Source: Cyanobacteria bacterium K_DeepCast_35m_m2_023 | GTDB lineage: Bacteria > Cyanobacteriota > Cyanobacteriia > PCC-6307 > Cyanobiaceae | DNA length: 5,001 bases | Assembly: GCA_016882345.1 (NCBI GenBank) | Contig: VGQR01000176.1 | Coordinates: 1-5,001 of the forward strand | Reading direction: 5' to 3' | In this document: one piece after another, positions 1 to 5,001 of the stretch | How the letters are laid out: each line of letters opens with the position of its first letter | How positions within the stretch are numbered: position 1 is the stretch's first letter | Notes under the pieces: model-generated | What the model was told of the DNA's origin: nothing | The model's database searches: none | The model's input: only the letters and a program-made list of their open reading frames with translations | Made by a program: the position numbers and the translations under genes

Positions 1-1
1 C

Positions 2-2065
2 AACCTGGTGTTCATGCAGTACAACCGCGATGCGCAGGGTGTGTTGACCCCGCTGGCGGCCCGTTGCATCGACACCGGCATGGGCCTCGAGCGCATGGCC
101 CAGATCCTGCAGGCGGTGCCGAACAACTATGAGACCGATCTCATCTACCCGCTGATCGAAACCGCGGCGGCGTTGGCCGGCATCGACTACCGCCAACTCG
201 ACGAGCGGGGCCAGACGTCACTGAAGGTGATCGGCGACCACAGCCGCGCCATCACGCAACTGATCTGCGATGGCGTCACGGCCAGCAATCTGGGGCGCGG
301 CTACATCCTGAGGCGCCTGCTGCGGCGGGTGGTGCGCCACGGACGGCTCCTGGGCATCGACAAGCCCTTTCTGACGGCGATGGGCGAGGCGTCGATCGCG
401 CTGATGCAGGAGCCCTACCCCCAGTTGAACGAACGTCGTGAGGTGATCCTGGCCGAACTGGCCCGCGAGGAGGCGCGCTTCCTTGAAACGCTTGAGCGTG
501 GCGAAAAGCTGCTGGCCGAGGTGCTGGCCGCCAAACCCAAACAGATCTCGGGCGAGCAGGCGTTCGAGCTGTACGACACGTATGGCTTTCCGCTCGAACT
601 CACCGAAGAGATCGCCGAAGAGCATGGTCTCTCGGTCGACCTGGCCGGCTTCGAGGTGGCGATGGAGGCCCAGCGCCAGCGGGCCAAAGCGGCGGCGGTC
701 AGCATCGACCTGACCCTGCAGGAGGCGATCGATCAGCTGGCCGCCCAGCTCGAGCCCACCGGCTTCCGCGGTTACGAGGCGCTGGAACATCCCAGCTGCG
801 TTCTGGCCCTGGTGGTCAATGGCGCCCCGGCCGAGCGCGCCGTCGCCGGCGAAGCGGTGCTACTGGTGCTCGACGTCACGCCCTTCTATGGCGAAGGGGG
901 CGGTCAGGTGGGCGATCGCGGCGTGCTGCTCGGCGGCGGCGATCAGACCAGTGTCGATGCCGGCGTGATCGTCAGCATCGACGGCGTCAGCCGCAACCGC
1001 AGCGTGTTTGTGCACAGCGGCCGCATCGAGCGCGGCCAGATCGCCGTTGGCGACCTGCTGACCGCTCGCGTCGATCAGGCCTGCCGCCGCCGCGCCCAGG
1101 CCAACCACACGGCGACCCATCTGCTGCAGGCGGCGCTCAAGCAGGTGGTGGATTCGGGCATCGGCCAGGCCGGATCACTGGTGGATTTTGATCGCCTGCG
1201 TTTTGACTTCCACTGCCCCCAGGCCGTGACACCCGCCGAGCTCGAGCAGATCGAGGCGTTGATCAACGGCTGGATCGCGGAGGCCCACAGCCTCGAGGTG
1301 CGGTCGATGGCGATCGAGCAGGCCAAGGCCGCCGGCGCGGTCGCCATGTTCGGCGAGAAGTACGCCGATGTGGTGCGCGTCGTCGACGTGCCCGGCGTGT
1401 CGATGGAGCTGTGCGGCGGCACCCACGTGGCCAACACCGCCGAGATCGGCGTGTTCAAGATCGTCAGTGAGAGCGGTGTGGCCGCGGGCATCCGCCGCAT
1501 CGAGGCGGTCGCCGGCCCGGCGGTGCTGGCCTACCTCAACGAACGCGACGCCGTGGTGAAGCAGCTGGGCGAACGCTTCAAGGCCCAACCGGCTGAGATC
1601 GTCGAGCGGGTGACGCAAGTGCAGGACGAGCTCAAGGCCACGGCCAAGGCCCTGGCGGCGGCCCGCAGCGAGCTGGCGGCGGCCAAGGCGGCGGCGCTGG
1701 CGGCCCAGGCCCAAACGGTGGGTGCCTTCCAGCTGCTGGTGAGCCGGCTCGACGGCATCGAGGGGGCTGCCCTGCAGACGGCGGCCCAGGGTCTGGCCGA
1801 CCAGCTGGGTGAGGCTGCAGCTGTGGTGCTGGGTGGCCTGCCCGATCCGGCGGACCCGGGCAAGGTGATCCTGGTGGCCGCGTTCGGCAAGGCGGTGATC
1901 GCCGCTGGCCCCAAGGCGGGTGTCTTCATTGGCACCATCGCCAAGCTCTGCGGCGGCGGCGGCGGCGGCCGTCCCAACCTGGCCCAGGCGGGCGGGCGAG
2001 ATGGGGCAGCGCTCGATGGGGCTTTGGCTGAGGCGCGGGCCCAGCTGGCTGCCGCGCTCACTTGA
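2..2065 (+). CDS. alaS: Alanine-tRNA ligase (AlaRS), 5'-truncated by window edge
   Basis: This cytoplasmic enzyme charges tRNA-Ala with alanine and hydrolyses mischarged Ser/Gly-tRNA-Ala. The frame is open from the first bases, and 687 residues are visible. Numbering from the codon at nt 2, class II motif 3 (GMGLER) is at 26-31 (nt 77-94), followed by the helical tRNA-recognition region. The editing domain carries its zinc-site motifs HTATH at 369-373 (nt 1106-1120) and CGGTH at 471-475 (nt 1412-1426). An Ala-rich coiled coil lies at about 533-572, and the C-Ala domain has a glycine run followed by RPNLAQAGG. The spacing of the zinc motifs matches E. coli AlaRS with an offset of about 195 residues, so roughly that many N-terminal residues, including motifs 1 and 2, lie outside the window. 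All visible key residues are intact. No U-tract terminator follows, so readthrough into the SIMPL gene is possible. Identification is essentially certain. Confidence 0.98.
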   Translation, partial: NLVFMQYNRDAQGVLTPLAARCIDTGMGLERMAQILQAVPNNYETDLIYPLIETAAALAGIDYRQLDERGQTSLKVIGDHSRAITQLICDGVTASNLGRGYILRRLLRRVVRHGRLLGIDKPFLTAMGEASIALMQEPYPQLNERREVILAELAREEARFLETLERGEKLLAEVLAAKPKQISGEQAFELYDTYGFPLELTEEIAEEHGLSVDLAGFEVAMEAQRQRAKAAAVSIDLTLQEAIDQLAAQLEPTGFRGYEALEHPSCVLALVVNGAPAERAVAGEAVLLVLDVTPFYGEGGGQVGDRGVLLGGGDQTSVDAGVIVSIDGVSRNRSVFVHSGRIERGQIAVGDLLTARVDQACRRRAQANHTATHLLQAALKQVVDSGIGQAGSLVDFDRLRFDFHCPQAVTPAELEQIEALINGWIAEAHSLEVRSMAIEQAKAAGAVAMFGEKYADVVRVVDVPGVSMELCGGTHVANTAEIGVFKIVSESGVAAGIRRIEAVAGPAVLAYLNERDAVVKQLGERFKAQPAEIVERVTQVQDELKATAKALAAARSELAAAKAAALAAQAQTVGAFQLLVSRLDGIEGAALQTAAQGLADQLGEAAAVVLGGLPDPADPGKVILVAAFGKAVIAAGPKAGVFIGTIAKLCGGGGGGRPNLAQAGGRDGAALDGALAEARAQLAAALT
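912..919. repeat. HIP1 octamer GCGATCGC
   Basis: This is an exact copy of the highly iterated palindrome found in many cyanobacterial genomes. It lies inside alaS, so it has no separate coding meaning. It is used here only as a hint of taxonomy. Confidence 0.7.
1952..1969 (+). repeat. (GGC)6 tract coding for Gly6 in AlaRS C-Ala domain
   Basis: Six consecutive GGC codons follow the Cys codon TGC and precede CGT. They encode the glycine-rich loop of the C-Ala domain. A glycine-rich stretch here is a family trait (E. coli AlaRS also has one), but using one codon for all six makes a perfect trinucleotide repeat that could change length by slippage without breaking the frame. Confidence 0.9.
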
Positions 2066-2104
2066 GGCCAAGCTGGGGGCACCCATGGCTTCTGTGTGCT
2101 CCCG

Positions 2105-2815
2105 ATGGTTCGACTCTCGTTGGCCTTGGCTCCGCTGCCGCTGCTGATCGCCCTGCCCGCCCCTAGCCCGGCGGCCCAGGTGCAGCTGCAGTTGCGCTGC
2201 GAGGGCACCGTGCTCGAAGCCCGCGGCGAAGCCACGATCAAGCGCCGCATCGACAAGCTGGCCTTTTCGCTGGCTCTGGAGGCGGTGGCGCCCAGCTCGA
2301 AGGCAGCCCTTGGCGTGCTGCAGGAGCGCCTCGGTGTGGTGCGCACGCGCCTGAACGCCCTGGCTGTGCAGGACTTGCGCGTGACCTCACCCAGTGTCTG
2401 GAACCGCTACGTGTCTGCTGGCAAACCGGCCGAATTCGAGGCCAGCTCCCGGGTCAGTGGTCAGCTGGCACCGAGCCAGTTGCAAAGCCTGATCAGCCAG
2501 GTGGGTGGCCTGCCGGGTGTGCGCCTCGAGCCGGTGGACCCCCAGGCCGACAAGACCAGCGATGGGGCGGCCAACCGGCAGCTGGCCCAGGCGGCCTATG
2601 GCGATGCCCTGCGCCAGGCGCAGGACCTGGCAGCTGCCGTCGGGCTCTCGAGCCTGCGGCCGTTGCAGCTGCAGCTCAACGGTGGCGTGCGCGTCGGTCC
2701 GATGGTCGAGTCGATGGCGATGATGCGTCGCACTGAATCACGGTTTGACCCGCGCGAGCTGCCCGAACCCAGCGATCGCCTCAACCTCGAGGTGACCTTC
2801 TGCGCGACCCCCTGA
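2105..2815 (+). CDS. Exported SIMPL-domain (DUF541-type) protein
   Basis: This predicted 236-residue protein has a signal peptide: short basic start (MVR), hydrophobic core LSLALAPLPLLIAL and a likely cut after Ala-Ala near residue 24, so it should act in the periplasm or outer layers. The mature part fits the SIMPL/DUF541 pattern: a first strand with an ARGEA-type turn at 39-43, helix VLQERLGVVRTRLNAL at 71-86, a middle segment ending in GLPGVRLEPV, the helix NRQLAQAAYGDALRQAQDLA at 158-177, then AVGLSSLRPLQLQLNGG, and a closing strand DRLNLEVTF. The molecular function of bacterial SIMPL proteins is poorly known, and none is assigned here. Cys32 and Cys233 are the only cysteines and sit in the first and last strands. 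The start is unsure: GTG at 2096 would add three residues, and neither start has a well-placed Shine-Dalgarno (GGGGG at 2075-2079 is too far). The gene is 39 bp after alaS on the same strand, so co-transcription is possible. Confidence 0.8.
   Translation: MVRLSLALAPLPLLIALPAPSPAAQVQLQLRCEGTVLEARGEATIKRRIDKLAFSLALEAVAPSSKAALGVLQERLGVVRTRLNALAVQDLRVTSPSVWNRYVSAGKPAEFEASSRVSGQLAPSQLQSLISQVGGLPGVRLEPVDPQADKTSDGAANRQLAQAAYGDALRQAQDLAAAVGLSSLRPLQLQLNGGVRVGPMVESMAMMRRTESRFDPRELPEPSDRLNLEVTFCATP
2772..2779. repeat. HIP1 octamer GCGATCGC
   Basis: This is a second exact copy of the cyanobacterial palindrome, inside the 3' end of the SIMPL-domain gene. Two exact copies in 5 kb is modestly more than base composition alone would suggest, but the number is too small to prove enrichment. 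Confidence 0.7.
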
Positions 2816-2817
2816 GG

Positions 2818-3780
2818 CTAGGCCAGTTCGACCCGGTTGCGTCCAGCTTGTTTGGCCCGATACAGGGCCTGGTCAGCACGCTCGAGGGTGAGCGCATGGG
2901 TTTCGCCTGACGCATACCGCGCCGCCCCGATTGAGATGGTGACCTGCAGCGGCTCGTCGTGGTTGTCGGTGCTGACCCGGCGCTCGGCGACCGCTTGGCG
3001 CAGGCGCTCGCCCACGCTCCAGGCGGCATCGGTGGCCATCAGGTGGTCGGCGATCACCAGGATCTCTTCGCCGCCCAGGCGCACCACATGGTCGCCAGGC
3101 CGCACTGCCGTCTGCAGGGCGCGGCCCACCTCGATCAGCACCTGATCCCCCACCGCGTGGCCCCAGGTGTCGTTGAAGCGTTTGAAGTGGTCGATGTCGA
3201 CCATGAAAAAGTGCAGACCGCTGTCGCTCTGCTGCTGCGCCTCGAGCATTGCGCCCAGGTTCTGATTGAGCCAGGCCCTGTTTTTCAGGCCGGTGAGTGG
3301 ATCAAAGAAGGCCTTGTGTTGAAACTCGCGTGATTCGGCGGCGCTGTTTTGCGCGCTCTGGTTGGAGCTGTAGAGCCGGCCGCACACCGTTTTGAGGGTG
3401 CGGAAGGCGAAATGATGGGATCCTTCGGCCAGTTGCAGCAGGTTGTTGCGCTCGAGCACCAGCAGCTCGCAGGCGCTATTGGCCAGCACCCAGGCCGAGG
3501 TGGGGTTGCCCGTCAACGCCGAGACTTCGCCCACCAGTTCGCCAACCCCCAGCTGGGCAGTGACGGTGTCGCTCTCGCGGTCGAGTTTCACGGCCAGCTC
3601 GCCGGCCAGCACGATGAAGGCTTCACTGTTGGCCTGGTTGGCAGGCAAGATCACCTCGCCCGGGCTGGCGAGTCGGGTCGTGCAGCGGTTCAGCACCGAC
3701 TCCATCGCGGCCGCGTCGTGGGCTGCGATCAGCCCCATTGCAACGGCGTCGGCGCTGCCAAAGGCACTGGCGCTGGTCAT
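2818..3780 (-). CDS. Diguanylate cyclase with N-terminal cNMP-binding-like domain (cNBD-GGDEF)
   Basis: This 320-residue soluble protein is predicted to make c-di-GMP from two GTP. Residues about 20-135 resemble the CRP/cNMP-binding fold: PGEVILPANQ at 40-49, LAGELAVKL at 58-66 and the phosphate-binding cassette from G84-E85, ending in TSAWVLA. The usual Arg of the cassette is Thr94 (codon ACC, nt 3501-3499). A short linker leads to the GGDEF domain at about 156-319: FDPLTGLKNR (159-168), VDIDHFKRFND (194-204), inhibitory I-site RPGD (227-230), active-site GGEEI (236-240) and the closing ADQALYRAKQAGRNRV. Ile replaces the usual Phe after GGEE, but the catalytic Gly-Gly-Glu-Glu core is present. 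No signal peptide or membrane helix is seen. ATG at 3780 is chosen because the cNMP-like domain begins soon after it. ATG at 3813 would add 11 residues (MLPTERSRRHA), and neither has a clear Shine-Dalgarno. The stop faces the SIMPL stop across 2 bp. Confidence 0.93.
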   Translation of the reverse strand: MTSASAFGSADAVAMGLIAAHDAAAMESVLNRCTTRLASPGEVILPANQANSEAFIVLAGELAVKLDRESDTVTAQLGVGELVGEVSALTGNPTSAWVLANSACELLVLERNNLLQLAEGSHHFAFRTLKTVCGRLYSSNQSAQNSAAESREFQHKAFFDPLTGLKNRAWLNQNLGAMLEAQQQSDSGLHFFMVDIDHFKRFNDTWGHAVGDQVLIEVGRALQTAVRPGDHVVRLGGEEILVIADHLMATDAAWSVGERLRQAVAERRVSTDNHDEPLQVTISIGAARYASGETHALTLERADQALYRAKQAGRNRVELA

Positions 3781-3801
3781 GGCGTGTCTGCGGCTGCGTT
3801 C

Positions 3802-3827
3802 GGTTGGCAGCATGACGCTGCTGAACC
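3802..3827. promoter_or_regulatory. Imperfect inverted repeat in divergent intergenic region, possible operator
   Basis: The left arm is GGTT-g-GCAGC (3802-3811), the spacer ATGAC, and the right arm GCTGC-tg-AACC (3817-3827). All nine bases of the two arm blocks pair, with a one- versus two-base interruption between blocks. The dyad centre (about 3814) falls at the middle of the 65-bp gap between the divergent cNBD-GGDEF and DUF928-like starts, the expected place for a shared regulator site. It does not match the TGTGA-N6-TCACA consensus of CRP-type regulators. It also contains the alternative upstream start of the GGDEF gene (3813). A role as an operator is inference only. Confidence 0.35.
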
Positions 3828-3832
3828 ATTGT

Positions 3833-3837
3833 GGGAG
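3833..3837 (+). promoter_or_regulatory. Shine-Dalgarno for the DUF928-like gene
   Basis: GGGAG lies 8 bases before ATG 3846, a normal spacing for ribosome binding. It is the best such match ahead of any candidate start of this gene and is the reason 3846 is preferred over GTG 3831, ATG 3855 and ATG 3882. Confidence 0.6.
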
Positions 3838-3845
3838 CAGATCCG

Positions 3846-4532
3846 ATGCAGACCATGGCCGACGTGTTTGGGTGCTACCGCATGGGTTTGGGTCGCAGCA
3901 CTGGTGTGGCCCTGCTTGTCGCCTCGGTCGCTTGGGCGGCGCTGCCCATGCCCCTGTTGGCCCAATCGTCCTTGCGCAACACCTTCCCAGGCCGTCGCAT
4001 CGGCGGAGGAACCCGCGGCGAGTGCAGTGCTCGCGTGTTGGGGCATCTTGTGCCTTCGACCAGCGTGTTCGCCCCGGGTGGCACGGCAACGATTGGTGTC
4101 CTGGAGGGGCCAACGGCCCATCCTCGCCCGCTCATGCTGTCCTTCAGGCCCCTGAACGCAGCCGGCACCGCGGCCAGTGCCCAGGCTGCGATCACCACCC
4201 GCGAGCTGCCAGCTGCGGGCCCAGGGGTGGTGGTGTTGACAATTCCAGCACCCAAGACGGCCACGGTCTGGGAATCGGGTTACCGCTGCGACAACCCTTC
4301 CACGGCTGCAGGCGGCGATGGTCTGGACTATGTCCAGAGCGCCTCGCCGCCGGCGCTGAGCCTGTTGGTGACGGATGTCCAGGCTGGCGATCGGTCGGTG
4401 CAGGCCGGCCTGAAGCAACTGCGCTGCCTGTGCGGCAAGACCGTGGCCACGGCCGCACTGGTCAAGAGCTTTGGGCTCACGGATGTGGTGACTCCCGGCT
4501 GGCCAGACCAGTTGCCGGTGCGATGCCCCTGA
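3846..4532 (+). CDS. Exported DUF928-like protein
   Basis: This predicted 228-residue protein is exported. A long n-region with Arg12 and Arg17 precedes a hydrophobic core (about 20-33) and a likely cleavage at LLA-QS after residue 39. The mature part starts with FPGRRIGGGTRGEC (47-60) followed by HLVP, which matches the GRR-GGGSRG-C...LVP opening of DUF928 proteins. PGVVVLTIPAP (126-136), then ESGYRC (143-148), and ALVKSFGLTDVV (204-215) agree with later parts of that family as remembered. Its function is unknown. Five cysteines lie in the mature part (60, 148, 194, 196, 227), including a CLC pair, so disulfides are plausible. ATG 3846 is chosen for its GGGAG; ATG 3882 would give a shorter signal peptide of 27 residues. 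The gene is divergent from the cNBD-GGDEF gene, and its last 56 bp overlap the end of the opposing cyclase gene. Family assignment is moderate; export is fairly sure. Confidence 0.65.
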   Translation: MQTMADVFGCYRMGLGRSTGVALLVASVAWAALPMPLLAQSSLRNTFPGRRIGGGTRGECSARVLGHLVPSTSVFAPGGTATIGVLEGPTAHPRPLMLSFRPLNAAGTAASAQAAITTRELPAAGPGVVVLTIPAPKTATVWESGYRCDNPSTAAGGDGLDYVQSASPPALSLLVTDVQAGDRSVQAGLKQLRCLCGKTVATAALVKSFGLTDVVTPGWPDQLPVRCP

Positions 4533-5001
4533 GTTCCCAGATCTCGAGCGGTTCCTGACGGCCTTTGACCTGCAGGGTGCCCCAGGCTGTCCAGCGCAAC
4601 CGCTCGCACCATTGCTGCTCGTCGGGGCTGGCCGCTTGGTTGAGCAGCTGGCGGGTCGCGCTCGAGACCAACACGCGCACAACCCCTTGATGGTGCTGCT
4701 TGTCGAGGCTTTCGAGGCGGGAGGCGCAGTTGACCGTGTCGCCGATCACGGCGTATTCGAGCCGTTCACTGCTGCCCATGGACCCCGCCAGCACCTGGCC
4801 CGAGTGAATGCCGATGCGCATGCGCATGGCCGGCTGGCCTTCGCGCGCCAGCGCGTCATTGAGCGTGGCCAGGCCCTGCTGCAGTTGCAGTGCGGCGGCA
4901 ATCGCCGCACGGGCGTCACGGCCGCTGCCGCTGCTCAGCGGGGCCCCGAACACGCCGAGAAACCCATCCCCGGTGAACTTGTTCACCATGCCGCCGTGTT
5001 G
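4477..5001 (-). CDS. Class III adenylate/guanylate cyclase, catalytic domain C-terminal part (5' end beyond window)
   Basis: The frame is open through the right edge (upstream residues QHGG), so the Met codon at 4989 is internal and 174 C-terminal residues are visible. The enzyme should convert ATP (or GTP) to the cyclic nucleotide and pyrophosphate. Counting from the edge codon, MVNKFTGDGF (5-14) holds the base-contacting Lys8 and metal-binding Asp12. RMRIGIHSGQVLAG (60-73) is the central strand-turn. EYAVIGDTVNCASRLES (82-98) holds the transition-state residues Asn91 and Arg95. Ala84 is found where Asp or Thr usually selects adenine. The domain closes with VKGRQEPLEIWEL, normal for the family, followed by about 17 residues of tail lying mostly in the overlap with the DUF928-like gene. 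The first metal Asp and any sensor (a CHASE2 membrane sensor is common in cyanobacterial relatives) are outside the window. Cyclase identity is very sure; whether it makes cAMP or cGMP is not. Confidence 0.95.
   Translation of the reverse strand, partial: QHGGMVNKFTGDGFLGVFGAPLSSGSGRDARAAIAAALQLQQGLATLNDALAREGQPAMRMRIGIHSGQVLAGSMGSSERLEYAVIGDTVNCASRLESLDKQHHQGVVRVLVSSATRQLLNQAASPDEQQWCERLRWTAWGTLQVKGRQEPLEIWELRGIAPATGLASRESPHP

Noticed and set aside
2066..2104. Terminator or separate promoter between alaS and the SIMPL gene; ATG at 2085 as a start.
   Set aside because: Only a small GGG/CCC pairing with no T tract is present, no good -10/-35 pair is seen, and ATG 2085 is out of frame with the signal peptide.
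1175..2346. Long open frames on the - strand opposite alaS and the SIMPL gene (up to about 300 codons).
   Set aside because: They are antisense to strongly conserved AlaRS motifs, are low-complexity Ala/Arg/Ser or Leu/Gly/His-rich, and show no domain pattern. This is typical of GC-rich shadows.
3804..3832. Sigma70-like promoter for the DUF928-like gene: TTGGCA (3804-3809), 17-bp spacer, CATTGT (3827-3832).
   Set aside because: The -10 match is only 3 of 6, and the implied transcript start (about 3839) would fall after the GGGAG at 3833-3837. It could be right only if translation starts at ATG 3882 or is leaderless.
3781..4113. Extension of the cNBD-GGDEF gene upstream to position 4113 in the same open frame.
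   Set aside because: The extra residues are Arg/Pro/Cys-rich with no domain pattern and would run antisense through the 5' half of the DUF928-like gene, including its signal peptide.
3349..4558. Long + strand frames through the diguanylate cyclase gene and beyond (268 and 371 codons), and a 301-codon - strand frame over the DUF928-like gene.
   Set aside because: No recognisable motifs, and they conflict with the cNMP-like/GGDEF domains or with the signal peptide and DUF928-like motifs in the accepted frames.
4987..4989. Treating ATG at 4989 (reverse strand) as the true start of the cyclase.
   Set aside because: The frame stays open to the edge with HGG before MVNKF, which is the normal cyclase motif context, so this Met is internal and the gene is truncated by the window.

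Overview
The window is GC-rich bacterial DNA, about two thirds G+C by eye, and is coding almost end to end. It most resembles a high-GC unicellular cyanobacterium of the Synechococcus/Cyanobium kind. The grounds are the AlaRS sequence style, including its C-terminal CGGGGGG-RPNLAQAGG segment, an exported SIMPL-type protein and a DUF928-like exported protein (a mainly cyanobacterial family) beside a class III nucleotide cyclase, and two copies of the cyanobacterial HIP1 octamer GCGATCGC. The genus is inferred from remembered family patterns, not from a search.

Layout. (1) 2-2065, + strand: the 3' three quarters of alaS (alanine-tRNA ligase), cut by the left edge. (2) 2105-2815, + strand: a small secreted SIMPL/DUF541-type protein, 39 bp downstream of alaS or 30 bp with a GTG start. 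(3) 2818-3780, - strand: a soluble diguanylate cyclase with an N-terminal cyclic-nucleotide-binding-like domain, meeting the SIMPL gene tail to tail with 2 bp between stop codons. (4) 3781-3845: a short divergent intergenic region with an imperfect inverted repeat near its centre. (5) 3846-4532, + strand: an exported, cysteine-containing DUF928-like protein. (6) 4477-5001, - strand: the C-terminal half of a class III adenylate/guanylate cyclase domain, cut by the right edge, whose 3' end overlaps the DUF928-like gene by 56 bp. No RNA gene, mobile element, CRISPR array or convincing intrinsic terminator was seen, and no stretch over 300 bp lacks a gene.

How they may work together. The left part is housekeeping (translation) plus an envelope protein. 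The right part looks like a small signalling cluster: a cyclic-nucleotide synthase, an exported protein, and a diguanylate cyclase whose sensory domain has the cAMP-receptor fold. A cAMP-to-c-di-GMP relay is tempting. However, the Arg that normally holds the cyclic phosphate is Thr in this cNMP-like domain, so direct cAMP control is uncertain. The most useful second looks are this substitution, the Ala at the cyclase's base-selecting position, the antisense gene overlap and the dyad in the divergent promoter region.
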